A stretch of 64,000 nucleotides of DNA, taken from an uncultured Opitutia bacterium. GTDB taxonomy: Bacteria > Verrucomicrobiota > Verrucomicrobiia > Opitutales > UBA953. Below the pieces are notes generated by a model that saw only the letters and a program-made list of their open reading frames with translations, had not been told where the DNA came from and searched no databases. Positions 16,819-27,110 of this stretch are shown in pieces. The stretch spans positions 248,001 through 312,000 of the forward strand of contig CAIOAN010000008.1 of the NCBI GenBank assembly GCA_903855995.1. Direction: 5' to 3'. The translations under genes were made by a program, and so were the position numbers. The first letter of the stretch is position 1; every line of letters starts with the position of its first letter.

Positions 16819-19800
16819 TCACTTCGAAATCGGCTGGGAGATGCGAAGGTAGGCGAAGAGATTGCGAAGCTGCTGGTCGGAAAGATTATCCAGCAGGCCC
16901 TCGGGCATGAGGCTGCGGCCCATCGGCGTGAGCAGACGGACGTCGGCCTGACGCAAGGTGATATCCTCCCCTTCCAATCCGCGCAGGACGAGAATCTGGG
17001 CGTCGCGCTCAACCAGGAAGCCGCTCAGGGAACGGCCGTCGTTGGTGCTGACTGAATAATATTGAAAGCCCTCGCGGATTTCGGCGCTGGGGTTGACGAT
17101 GCTGATGAGCATCGTGCCGAGATTGTCGCGCTGATAAGCGGTGAGTTCGGGGCCGATCTTGCCCCCCTTAAAGAAGAGCTTATGACAAGGGGCGCACTTC
17201 TCCATGAAGATAGGTTCGCCCTCATAAGGATTGCCCGTGCCGGCCTTGAGCTTGGCTTCGACATCAGCGATCTTGCCGATGAAATCCGTCACCCCGGCGA
17301 CGGTCTGCTTAGGATAGAGCTCGGCGAGGAGTGCCTGGACCTGTTTAGGCTCATGTCCACGCATTCGGTCGACCATGTCGCGCGGCACGGTATTCGCCGC
17401 GACCTCCCCGGCCTTGATGGCCTTCAAGAGTTCGAGACTCCAATCCGACCGACTTGCCAGAAGCGCCAGCGCCGCGAGACGGACCTCGCCGGCTGACTTG
17501 GCAAGCAAGGCCACGGTGCGGGGACCCACCAACGGCTTTTCGTAGGACATCAAAGATATCAGGGCCGCTTTCCGCAGAGCGACCGGTTCAGACGAATCGG
17601 CGAGCTCGAGCAGGACGTCCAAGGCTTCTGCTTGGCGGACTTCACCGAAGACGCGCACGTAATTGAGCCGCTCGGTGAGATCAGCTTTCTTCTGAGCGAT
17701 GACGGCAAGCGCTTCCTTGATGGCGACGGCATCGCCCTGGCGCACGCGCAGGATGACCGGGGCTTTCCCGGAAGCGGCCATCGCCTGGAGCAGTTCATCG
17801 GGCAGACCGGCGAGTTCCCGGCCACGATAGGCTTCCTCAAAGCCCTTCATCAGGAAGACCGTGTGGGCGGGCGTCGGGGCGAGACGCAGCAACTGAGCGC
17901 AGACGAGTAAATCCGTGCGCCGACCTTCGGTGGCGAAGCGACGCATCAGACGCGGCAACAGCTGCTGCTGGACGAGCGGGCGATCCCACAGTGCCGACTC
18001 CTTGACGAAATTCACGACTGCCGTCCGATCGAGAGCCACATGGGATTCGAGCGCGAACCAGAGCAACAACGGGATATAAGCATCATGAGCATCCTCATCC
18101 CTCGAGGCCAGGGCGCCGACCAGGCTCAGCATCTGCGCCGTGGGCAGACGGCGGGCGGTGGAAGCGAGCTGTGCCCGCACCTCGGCATCGGGCTCGGTCC
18201 GGGCAAGTTGCATGACCGAAGCGAAGCTCGCGGACGGCAGTTCTCGGGCCGGCTTGGCATCGAGCCCAGGCACACCCAGGCCGCGGTTGACGCCATACTT
18301 ATCCCCAAGGAAACGCGCAGCCCAGAGACGAACCGGAGCAAAGGAATGCCGGAGAGCATTGACGGCACGATCATCGGTCAGCGCATCCATCTGATAAAGC
18401 GCCCACAGAGCGCCGAGAGCCCCGCGGCCCTTATCGGCGGCCAGCAAAGCGTCGAGACGAGGCAACGCCGCTGGGTCCTTGCGCTCCGAGAGGAGCTGCA
18501 GCGAAGCCGTACGATGGAATTTATTAGGATGGCCGAGCAGGGCGACCAGTTGCGCGGTGTTCTTCGGCTCAAGATTCGTATCCGTCTCCAGCTTGGCGTC
18601 TTTGCTGCGAAGTCGATAGAGTCGGCCGGTCGTGGGATCGATCTGGTTCTGGTAATGCTGGCCGTGGGCGATATAGAATTCGTACATGTCGGACACGAAC
18701 AGCGAGCCATCGGGCGCGTTGGCGATGTAGAGCGGCCGGAAACAGACGTCCTCGGACCACATCGGGATGCCCTTATCAGCCGTCACGTAGGTCGCGCCTT
18801 GCGGGATGCGTTCGGAATCCGTGACGGTATTATGGAGCGGATCGAGGGAGAACAGATGCTCCTGGTATTGCGGTGCCAGGGCCGTCGCCTCGACGAACGT
18901 CCCGAAGTGGGAGAAGCGCGGCACGGGATTCTTCGTGGCTAGGATCGGCAACTGACCGAAAGAATAGGGACTGCGGGCTGGGCCGAACTTACCCGGGTCG
19001 ACGCCCTGCTTCAGATAGATGCCGCCCTGGACGTAATGCCATCCGCGGGTGTTGCCGCCGTTGTGGCCGGAGTACATGCGGCCATCGCCGTCGAAATCCA
19101 GGCCAAAGGGATTCCCCGACCCCTCGCAGAAGATATCGTATTCGCGGGTCTTCGGGTGATAGCGCCAGACCATGCAGCCTTCGAAATGGACCGCCGGAGC
19201 GTCGGGTGCATCGAAGCCCGGACGCGTCACGCGAGAGGACGAAGTGCTGCCGTGCACGCCGTAGATCCAACCATCAGGACCGAGGACGATGCCGTTGCCG
19301 ACGGAGTGCGTGTCCTCGAGACCAAACCCGGCGAGATGGACGACCGGAGGGCCATCGGGTTTATCGGCGCCATTGACGTCGGGATAGAACAGCAAGTAGG
19401 GCGGGTTCATCACCCAGACGCCGCCGTAGGCCCGCAACGCGGAATTCGCCATATTGAGGCCGTCCTGGAAGACCGTGTGCTTATCGTAGACCCCGTCGTG
19501 CTTGGTCGATTCGTGGATGGAGACGATGTCGGCGCCGCGATCGTGATTGGGCGGGGCCGGCGGGATCCGATCGTAATGGGAACGATAATATTTATCGCGG
19601 CTGATCATGCTCACGCCGGCCGGGTAAGGATACTGGCGATACTGCGTGACCCAGAGCCGACCCCGCGTGTCGAAGCTAAAATGCGTGGGCTGGGCGATTA
19701 AAGGCTCCGACAGCAGCAGATCGATGGTCAGGTCATGCGTGGCGCGCATCTTCGCATAGGCGTCGGCCGGAGAGAGAGACTGTCCGTGGAACTGTTCGGC

Positions 19801-20388
19801 CCGGCCCAATACGCGATTGGATTCACGGAATTTCGAGAACGAGGAAGACGTCGGCTGAACCTTGAGCGACGGACCTGGCGTGAAAGGCGAGGTCGAAAAC
19901 TCCCACGGACCTTCCAGCACGCATTCCATGAAGTAGTTCATAATGAACGGGGCCTCACCAAGGAAACCACCCTTCCCGGCTTCATGATGGACATGAAAGA
20001 CCACCTCATTCCATTCGCCCTTCTTCAGCGTGCCGACGGGAACCTTGTGACGGAAGACCTCAGCCCGGGCGCTCTTATAGGGAGCAAAACTCCCGCCCGT
20101 GCCGATTTTCAGGCCGTTGATGAAAAGTTCGTGAGCGCCTTCGAGGTCACGGAAGTGCACCCCGACGGATTCCTCAAAAAGATTACGCTCATGTTTGATG
20201 AAAAAGGAGTCATCCACCCGCACCCAGGTGCGAAGCCAAGCGTCATGCGAGATCAAGGCGCCCGGGACGGCGGTCGCGGTGACAGCGGTGGACTGCGCTG
20301 GGGCAATGGACACAAGCATCAGCGTACCCATGAGGAGCGCCGCGACGGTGCGAAGTTTGCGAATGAAGAGGCAACGATACGGGCTCAT
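16819..20388 (-). CDS. PVC-type heme-binding CxxCH protein (membrane-bound dehydrogenase family)
   Basis: A secreted protein of about 1189 residues. A signal peptide (TVAALLMGTLMLVSIAPAQS) comes first. Then a beta-sandwich-like region near 45-170 (VGVHFRDLEGAHELFINGLKI), and a beta-propeller dehydrogenase-like domain starting near LLLSEPLIAQPTHFSFD. It continues through an alpha-helical repeat region of HEAT type (about 620-1000) to a C-terminal cytochrome c domain with CAPCH at 1065-1069 and a distal Met in GRSLMPEGLL. This architecture is characteristic of Planctomycetes, Verrucomicrobia and relatives, where such proteins are thought to oxidise sugars or other extracellular substrates. ATG at 20388 chosen for the signal peptide. 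Confidence 0.88.
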   Translation of the reverse strand: MSPYRCLFIRKLRTVAALLMGTLMLVSIAPAQSTAVTATAVPGALISHDAWLRTWVRVDDSFFIKHERNLFEESVGVHFRDLEGAHELFINGLKIGTGGSFAPYKSARAEVFRHKVPVGTLKKGEWNEVVFHVHHEAGKGGFLGEAPFIMNYFMECVLEGPWEFSTSPFTPGPSLKVQPTSSSFSKFRESNRVLGRAEQFHGQSLSPADAYAKMRATHDLTIDLLLSEPLIAQPTHFSFDTRGRLWVTQYRQYPYPAGVSMISRDKYYRSHYDRIPPAPPNHDRGADIVSIHESTKHDGVYDKHTVFQDGLNMANSALRAYGGVWVMNPPYLLFYPDVNGADKPDGPPVVHLAGFGLEDTHSVGNGIVLGPDGWIYGVHGSTSSSRVTRPGFDAPDAPAVHFEGCMVWRYHPKTREYDIFCEGSGNPFGLDFDGDGRMYSGHNGGNTRGWHYVQGGIYLKQGVDPGKFGPARSPYSFGQLPILATKNPVPRFSHFGTFVEATALAPQYQEHLFSLDPLHNTVTDSERIPQGATYVTADKGIPMWSEDVCFRPLYIANAPDGSLFVSDMYEFYIAHGQHYQNQIDPTTGRLYRLRSKDAKLETDTNLEPKNTAQLVALLGHPNKFHRTASLQLLSERKDPAALPRLDALLAADKGRGALGALWALYQMDALTDDRAVNALRHSFAPVRLWAARFLGDKYGVNRGLGVPGLDAKPARELPSASFASVMQLARTEPDAEVRAQLASTARRLPTAQMLSLVGALASRDEDAHDAYIPLLLWFALESHVALDRTAVVNFVKESALWDRPLVQQQLLPRLMRRFATEGRRTDLLVCAQLLRLAPTPAHTVFLMKGFEEAYRGRELAGLPDELLQAMAASGKAPVILRVRQGDAVAIKEALAVIAQKKADLTERLNYVRVFGEVRQAEALDVLLELADSSEPVALRKAALISLMSYEKPLVGPRTVALLAKSAGEVRLAALALLASRSDWSLELLKAIKAGEVAANTVPRDMVDRMRGHEPKQVQALLAELYPKQTVAGVTDFIGKIADVEAKLKAGTGNPYEGEPIFMEKCAPCHKLFFKGGKIGPELTAYQRDNLGTMLISIVNPSAEIREGFQYYSVSTNDGRSLSGFLVERDAQILVLRGLEGEDITLRQADVRLLTPMGRSLMPEGLLDNLSDQQLRNLFAYLRISQPISK

Positions 20389-20555
20389 GGGTAGAATGAA
20401 AATCAAAAGGCGGGGACAGGTGATAGGATGCACGTGTTTGAATAAGAGCGAGAGGTGTATTTGACCGATGTCGGTCGGGAGCAAAATGCCGCCAGCGGAT
20501 GTAAATGACAGAATGAAAGATGGAACCTTCGGACCAGACAGGAATAGTGGTGGTC

Positions 20556-21350
20556 ATGCTTGGCGCCATTACGGGAGATATCATCGGGTCGATTCACGAG
20601 TTTAGTGCGAACGAAGATTCCACGTTCCCACTGTTCGCGAAACGATCGTGCCCGACGGATGATTCGCTCCTGACCTGGGCGGTGGCCCAAGCTTTGCTCA
20701 AGGGCGACGCCGATTATAAGCCTTATCTCGTCGGTATGGTCGGCTATTATGAAATGAACAGCCACCGGGCGCCGCTATCGGCCGCTTTCGGTTCAGGCTT
20801 CAGCGGATGGGTTCACGACGGAGCCCCCGGCGAACGAGATTCCTACGGCAACGGCTCGGCGATGCGCGTATCCCCCATCGCCTGGGCTTTCACTGACCTA
20901 GCTGACGTGCTCGAACATGCCCGCTTGAGCGCGAAGCCCTCCCACGGACACCTGGAGGGCATCAAGGGAGCGCAATGTACCGCCGAGTGTATCTGGACGG
21001 CCCGGCAATCCCGGGATACCCAGTCCGTCCGGGCCGTGGCCGAAAGATATTACGGCCCCCTCCCCTCGCTCCCAGAAATCCGGGCCACCCATCGCTACAA
21101 CGAAACCTGCCAAGGCTGCGTGCCGGAATGCATGGCCATCGCGGCGGGCACAACGAGCTTCGAGGAAGCGGTACGCTTTGCCTGCTCCATTCGGGGTGAT
21201 GCGGATACCTTAGCTGCGATTACCGGTTCGGTCAGCGAAGCCCTCTGGGGTATCCCCGCGGATATCCGACAGCGATCGCTGGCGATCGCCGGGCAGTGCT
21301 ATCCTGGATTGGAAGCCTGCGTGGGCACGTTTGAAAAGAAATGGAAATGA
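20556..21350 (+). CDS. ADP-ribosylglycohydrolase family protein
   Basis: A protein of about 264 residues. It begins MLGAITGDIIGS with a following Glu, has CPTDDSLLT (the family TDDT-like metal motif), YGNGSAMRVSPI, and a C-terminal GDADTLAAITGSVSEA that supplies further metal-binding Asp residues. Members remove ADP-ribose from proteins or, as DraG, reverse dinitrogenase reductase modification. Some act on other ADP-ribosyl compounds. The target here is unknown and no ADP-ribosyltransferase lies nearby. ATG at 20556 is preferred over one 12 codons upstream because it starts the conserved strand. Confidence 0.87.
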   Translation: MLGAITGDIIGSIHEFSANEDSTFPLFAKRSCPTDDSLLTWAVAQALLKGDADYKPYLVGMVGYYEMNSHRAPLSAAFGSGFSGWVHDGAPGERDSYGNGSAMRVSPIAWAFTDLADVLEHARLSAKPSHGHLEGIKGAQCTAECIWTARQSRDTQSVRAVAERYYGPLPSLPEIRATHRYNETCQGCVPECMAIAAGTTSFEEAVRFACSIRGDADTLAAITGSVSEALWGIPADIRQRSLAIAGQCYPGLEACVGTFEKKWK

Positions 21351-21359
21351 CGGCACAAA

Positions 21360-21387
21360 AAAGCCGCCGAACTCAATCGGCGGCTTT
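21360..21387. terminator. Bidirectional rho-independent terminator
   Basis: An 11-bp stem, AAAGCCGCCGA and TCGGCGGCTTT, with a 6-base loop. It lies between the ADP-ribosylglycohydrolase stop (21350) and the convergent outer-membrane-type gene stop (21427). An A tract on one side and TTT on the other serve both strands. Confidence 0.8.
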
Positions 21388-21426
21388 GAGCATGACGAGC
21401 GGACCGCCCGTCATCGTCGATCTGAC

Positions 21427-21963
21427 TTAGAACTTACGGCGAACGCCGAGGGCCCAGATGTCGGAATTGACATTGGCGACTTCGGAGCGGGTGAAGCTGA
21501 GATCGAGCGAGTAGTCATGGGTCAGCATCTTGCTGATCGTCAGACCATACTGGTCGTCGTTATGCTGACGCACGTAGGTGATCCAGGCGCCGAAACCAGC
21601 GCCGAGGGCGCGGTGGAGGCTGAGCGTGTAGCGTTCGTCGGAACCAATCGCGAGAGCGGCGTCGGCGATGCCGGCGACATTCTTGAAGCGATAGCCGAGC
21701 TGGACGAGGTCCTGACCGTTGGAGAGATCACCACCGACCGTGGTGGCACCCTCGATGAAGAGATCGGAAGAACCGAGATAGGCGGTAGCGCTGACTGACC
21801 ATTCATTCTGGTGACCAGAAACGCCGGAGGTGCTCTCCTGCGAATAGGTCAGGGAGACATTGTTCGCGAACTGCGTCGACGGGGCGATGGCGAGCGGGGC
21901 AACGCTTGCAAAAGTCGAGGCGGCCAGGAGGGTCAGAAATCCAACGGAGTAGGTATGCTTCAT
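21427..21963 (-). CDS. Small outer-membrane beta-barrel-like protein
   Basis: A 178-residue protein with a signal peptide (about 1-20, THAYS-like basic start then FLTLLAASTFASVAP). The mature part has alternating hydrophobic/polar residues in 10-12 residue runs (VSLTYSQES, WSVSATAYLG, RYTLSLHRALG, YSLDLSFTRSE) and ends in a basic segment with terminal Phe (GVRRKF), the usual outer-membrane barrel signature. About eight strands would fit. Specific function unknown. It has its own promoter-like TATAAT just upstream and a strong terminator downstream, so it is monocistronic. Confidence 0.7.
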   Translation of the reverse strand: MKHTYSVGFLTLLAASTFASVAPLAIAPSTQFANNVSLTYSQESTSGVSGHQNEWSVSATAYLGSSDLFIEGATTVGGDLSNGQDLVQLGYRFKNVAGIADAALAIGSDERYTLSLHRALGAGFGAWITYVRQHNDDQYGLTISKMLTHDYSLDLSFTRSEVANVNSDIWALGVRRKF

Positions 21964-21978
21964 ATATTAGGGTAGGGT

Positions 21979-21984
21979 ATTATA
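21979..21984 (-). promoter_or_regulatory. Probable -10 box of the outer-membrane-type gene
   Basis: On the minus strand this reads TATAAT, 15 bases before the ATG at 21963. Transcription starting about 7 bases downstream would leave a leader of only about 8 bases. No good -35 box is seen at 16-18 bases. Confidence 0.45.
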
Positions 21985-22118
21985 ACGGACACCCGCCCCA
22001 CCCCGGGGTTCCGAGAAATCTGCCGCAGCCACCGCCGCGGCCGGGTTGACCTCCTCCCGGCCATGGGCCTGGAAAAAACCTCATATATTAAGAATATAAG
22101 GGGTTTAAGGGCCAAGGC

Positions 22119-22156
22119 TTGACAGTGAACAAGTTTTCATAGAACATGCGTTCACT
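22119..22156 (+). promoter_or_regulatory. lexA promoter with two overlapping LexA operators
   Basis: A perfect -35 TTGACA lies at 22119-22124. Seventeen bases later GAACAT can act as a weak -10. The GAAC-ATGC-GTTC palindrome at 22142-22153 is an exact match to the GAACN4GTTC core of Bacillus-type LexA boxes, and GAAC-AAGT-TTTC at 22127-22138 differs at one position. They are centred 15 bases apart. The second box ends 3 bases before the lexA ATG, so LexA would cover promoter and start site. Autoregulation follows from family knowledge. Confidence 0.75.
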
Positions 22157-22819
22157 ATGGAAGAACTCACCAAGAAGCAGGCCGCCATCCTTGAATATAT
22201 GAAGGCCCACGTGGCCGAGCACTCCTACTGGCCCTCCATCCGGGACATTCAGGCCAAGTTCCGGTTCGCCTCGACCAACGCCGTCTTCGGTCACCTGCAG
22301 GCCCTGGAACGTAAAGGCGTCCTCCAACGCATCCCCGGCGCCGCCCGCGCCTACAAGGTCGCCCCCGCCGCCCTCGTCGAAGACCTCTCTGACGTCGTGA
22401 TCCGCTACGAAGGGCCCGATGAAAACGTGCTCCAGCTCGAATCCCTCAACTACCTTGGAGCTATTCCAGCCGGCCTCCCCGATTACACCGAGTCCTCCGG
22501 AGTGCTGGATACCGTGCAGGCACCTATGTCAGCGAGTGCCCGGCGCCGCCCGCCCCAGTCATTCGCGCTCCGCGTCCGCGGTGACTCGATGATTGATGCC
22601 GGCATCGACAGCGGCGACACGGTTATCATCGAGCCCGGCCACCCAAAGAACGGCGACATCGTCGCCGCGCTGATCGACGGCGAAACCACCCTCAAGCGCC
22701 TGATCAAACAGGGCAACAAAGTCTTCCTAAAGGCCGAGAACAAGAATTACCCTGAGCTGCACCCGGTGAATGACCTCGTCATTCAGGGCATCGCCAAGTC
22801 GGTGATGAAATCAATTTAA
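22157..22819 (+). CDS. lexA: LexA repressor, SOS response regulator
   Basis: A 220-residue LexA. The N-terminal winged helix-turn-helix spans about 1-68 (TKKQAAILEYMKAH, YWPSIRDIQAKF, NAVFGHLQALERKGVL). The autocleavage site is Ala105-Gly106 in GAIPAGLP. The peptidase S24 domain has catalytic Ser144 in RGDSMIDAG and Lys180 in GETTLKRL. RecA-stimulated self-cleavage should relieve repression of DNA-repair genes, including lexA itself through the operators directly upstream. There is no Shine-Dalgarno, and the promoter lies so close that the mRNA may be leaderless. No other SOS gene is adjacent. Confidence 0.94.
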   Translation: MEELTKKQAAILEYMKAHVAEHSYWPSIRDIQAKFRFASTNAVFGHLQALERKGVLQRIPGAARAYKVAPAALVEDLSDVVIRYEGPDENVLQLESLNYLGAIPAGLPDYTESSGVLDTVQAPMSASARRRPPQSFALRVRGDSMIDAGIDSGDTVIIEPGHPKNGDIVAALIDGETTLKRLIKQGNKVFLKAENKNYPELHPVNDLVIQGIAKSVMKSI

Positions 22820-22862
22820 TCAATCGCACTTAATCCGTAGGCAGGCCAGAGAGGCTGCGTCT

Positions 22863-23846
22863 TCAAAGACCCCAGGACTTCAACTGGGCATCGATGGCGG
22901 CACCCATGATTTCGTAGCCCTTATCCGTAGGGTGCAGGAAATCCCCCATGATATCTTTCGTGATACGACCATCCGGGGCGAGGTACTTGACCGTCAGATC
23001 AATATAGGCGTCGGAAAACTTCGCGGCGCGGTCCTTGAGGATCTTATTGGCATCTGCCACCTTATTACGGGTGGCGTCAGGACGCTCCTGGCGAGGCAGG
23101 ATGCCGAGTAGTAAAATCTTGGCACCAGGGGCGCGCTTGCGAAGTTCGAGACACACCGCCTCGATGCCTTCAACCGTCTCCGGGACGGTCTGAATCTGAC
23201 CGACACCCGATGAAAGGTTGTTCGTCCCGATGAGCACAACGAAGGCTTTGGGCTTGAGTCCGGCAATCTCCCCATGCTGCAGGCGCCAGAGCACGTTTTC
23301 AGTCCTATCCCAACCAAACCCGAGATTGAGCGGATGATGCGGGGCAATGTACTTAGCCCAGGATTCCCGGCCGTTGAGACGTGAGGCCTTCGGTTCCCCA
23401 CCCCAGAAATGCGTGATGGAATCGCCGACCAGGATGACATCGGCCTGAATGGCACCGGGCTTATTCAACGCGAGGATTTCCTGATGGCGAGTCACCCAGT
23501 CGTAGGTCTTCCAATCGCGGTTCTGGGTCAGCGGAATTTCTGCGGTATTGACCGGAACATTCGAAGGTGCGGCAACGGTCTTAGTGATCACCGCCCCCAC
23601 CACCTTGCGGTCGTCGAAGAGCGCGGCCTTCAGCGTGCCTCCCTGGGCTAGTGAGACCGGCGCCAGATAAACCCCTGAGCTGAAATCAGGATCCTTCCCG
23701 TTGAGCGTGTAGCGGATGACATCCGTCGGTTTGTCGGGATAAATCACGGCCGACTTCGTAGCCGCATCATAAATCAGATCAAAGGCCGAGGCGGAAGCCG
23801 CGAGACAAGAGACCACAACGTAGGCCAACAGATGCTTAGAAGACAT
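22863..23846 (-). CDS. Secreted SGNH/GDSL hydrolase with N-terminal beta domain
   Basis: A protein of about 327 residues. Signal peptide SSKHLLAYVVVSCLAASASA, then a beta domain (about 22-95) like the chitobiase C-terminal or FN3-associated fold (VIRYTLNGKDPDFSSGVYL). An SGNH hydrolase domain follows with Ser143 in VGDSITHFW, the Asn-containing VVLIGTNNLS block, and Asp302/His305 in DFLHPTDKG. Such enzymes deacetylate sugars or hydrolyse esters outside the cell. Closest in style to PAF-acetylhydrolase-like GDSL proteins. The ATG at 23846 gives the signal peptide and follows a C-rich tract. Confidence 0.88.
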   Translation of the reverse strand: MSSKHLLAYVVVSCLAASASAFDLIYDAATKSAVIYPDKPTDVIRYTLNGKDPDFSSGVYLAPVSLAQGGTLKAALFDDRKVVGAVITKTVAAPSNVPVNTAEIPLTQNRDWKTYDWVTRHQEILALNKPGAIQADVILVGDSITHFWGGEPKASRLNGRESWAKYIAPHHPLNLGFGWDRTENVLWRLQHGEIAGLKPKAFVVLIGTNNLSSGVGQIQTVPETVEGIEAVCLELRKRAPGAKILLLGILPRQERPDATRNKVADANKILKDRAAKFSDAYIDLTVKYLAPDGRITKDIMGDFLHPTDKGYEIMGAAIDAQLKSWGL

Positions 23847-23932
23847 GAGCGGAGGGGGTTGCCCACAAGATGGGGCTCGTCCCCGAAGAGGCAAGCGGGC
23901 AAAAACCCCGCCGACGCCCGCCCCCCAGATTA

Positions 23933-24733
23933 TCAGCGACGGCGCAGGACGATAATCACATCCGTGTACTCGAGATCCAGCGCACGGGTCGACTTCAAGT
24001 CGTAGTGGAAATCATGGCACACCACCAACTCCAGCGACGGGACGCGACGCAGGAGCGCTCGGACCTCATTCGGCGAATAGGTCCGAAAATCCCAAAGAGT
24101 CTCTTCGAGGCGGGTCTCCCCCTTCTCGGTGATGCGCATGCGCGTACGCATGGCCTCCGTGCGGGACTTGCGATTGGCAGGAGCGGACCAAGTATCGCTG
24201 ACCACCCGGATGCCCGGCTTGCGACCGATCCAGCGCTCATGGTCGGGCGGGCTGTTCTTATAATCGGTGAGGTGGAGCCCCAGGAGGAGCAGGCCATCCG
24301 GACGTAATGCCGCCGCCATGCGACGCAACGAACTGACCGCACCGGCTTCAGTGTCGATATACTTGAAAGTGCTGACGAAGCAGTGGGCGATGTCGTAACG
24401 GGCGGCCTTCGGCACGCTGAAATCCTGCAGGCGATCGCGCCACACCCTGCCCTGCAATCCTTTGACCTTGAGCCGATTCTTAGCGAAGGCGACCTGATGC
24501 TTGTTGAGGTCGAAGCCATGGACGGAATGCCCGCGGGCCGCGAGCGACTCGAGCAGACGACCCGAACCGCAAGCCGGCTCAAAGACGCGCATCGGGCCAT
24601 CCAGCTTAGGCCCATGCTTCTTCATGATACCCTCGATGAAACGCGTCTCCTTCTTTGTATAGTCCGCGTACACCATATCATAGTACAACGGTGAGTCATA
24701 CCATGCGGTAGCGGATTGTTCAGAAGAAGACAA
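23933..24733 (-). CDS. Class I SAM-dependent methyltransferase
   Basis: A 266-residue protein with SAM-binding motif I VFEPACGSGRL at about 50-60, motif II acidic GFDLN near 74, and later YDIAHCFVSTFKY and a GLLLLGLHL strand. The substrate is not evident. The N-terminal phrase AWYDSPLYYDMVY is typical of a methyltransferase group found in Bacteroidetes and Verrucomicrobia. Its start appears to be TTG at 24733, since no ATG precedes the conserved segment. It lies 163 bases from thiC on the same strand. Confidence 0.85.
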   Translation of the reverse strand: MSSSEQSATAWYDSPLYYDMVYADYTKKETRFIEGIMKKHGPKLDGPMRVFEPACGSGRLLESLAARGHSVHGFDLNKHQVAFAKNRLKVKGLQGRVWRDRLQDFSVPKAARYDIAHCFVSTFKYIDTEAGAVSSLRRMAAALRPDGLLLLGLHLTDYKNSPPDHERWIGRKPGIRVVSDTWSAPANRKSRTEAMRTRMRITEKGETRLEETLWDFRTYSPNEVRALLRRVPSLELVVCHDFHYDLKSTRALDLEYTDVIIVLRRR

Positions 24734-24896
24734 AGCGGTTAGCGATTGGCGGTGGACGGGCAGAGACGGTGCTGGTGGTGTGGATTTACCCGAACAGAGA
24801 TGCCGATGAAGCAGGACATGGGAGCCTTCGAAGGCGGATTCGGATGCTGTGTTTCACCCTAACCGCCAACCGCAAACCACCACCACCTGTCACCTT

Positions 24897-26967
<2,071 letters not shown>

Positions 26968-27052
26968 GGGAAAGACTAGGAAGGAACGCCCTTATGAAGG
27001 CCACCCCAGCCAGAGTGGCAAGAGGCAACACGACCCATCGGCCCCGAAGTCG

Positions 27053-27085
27053 CCCAAAAGGAAGGGCCCGACACACGTCGGGCCC
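27053..27085 (-). terminator. dnaA terminator
   Basis: A 9-bp GGGCCCGAC/GTCGGGCCC stem with ACAC loop, 26 bases past the dnaA stop. On the minus strand it is followed by TTCCTTTTGG. The rest of the 327-base gene-free stretch 26784-27110 holds the thiC promoter region, riboswitch and terminator. Confidence 0.7.
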
Positions 27086-27110
27086 CGGTTGCATCATTGA
27101 TAACCGAAAA

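Noticed and set aside
24734-24896. Inverted, GGTGG/CCACC-rich gap after thiC
   Set aside because: Pairing is imperfect and spread out. No stable terminator or RNA element could be supported.
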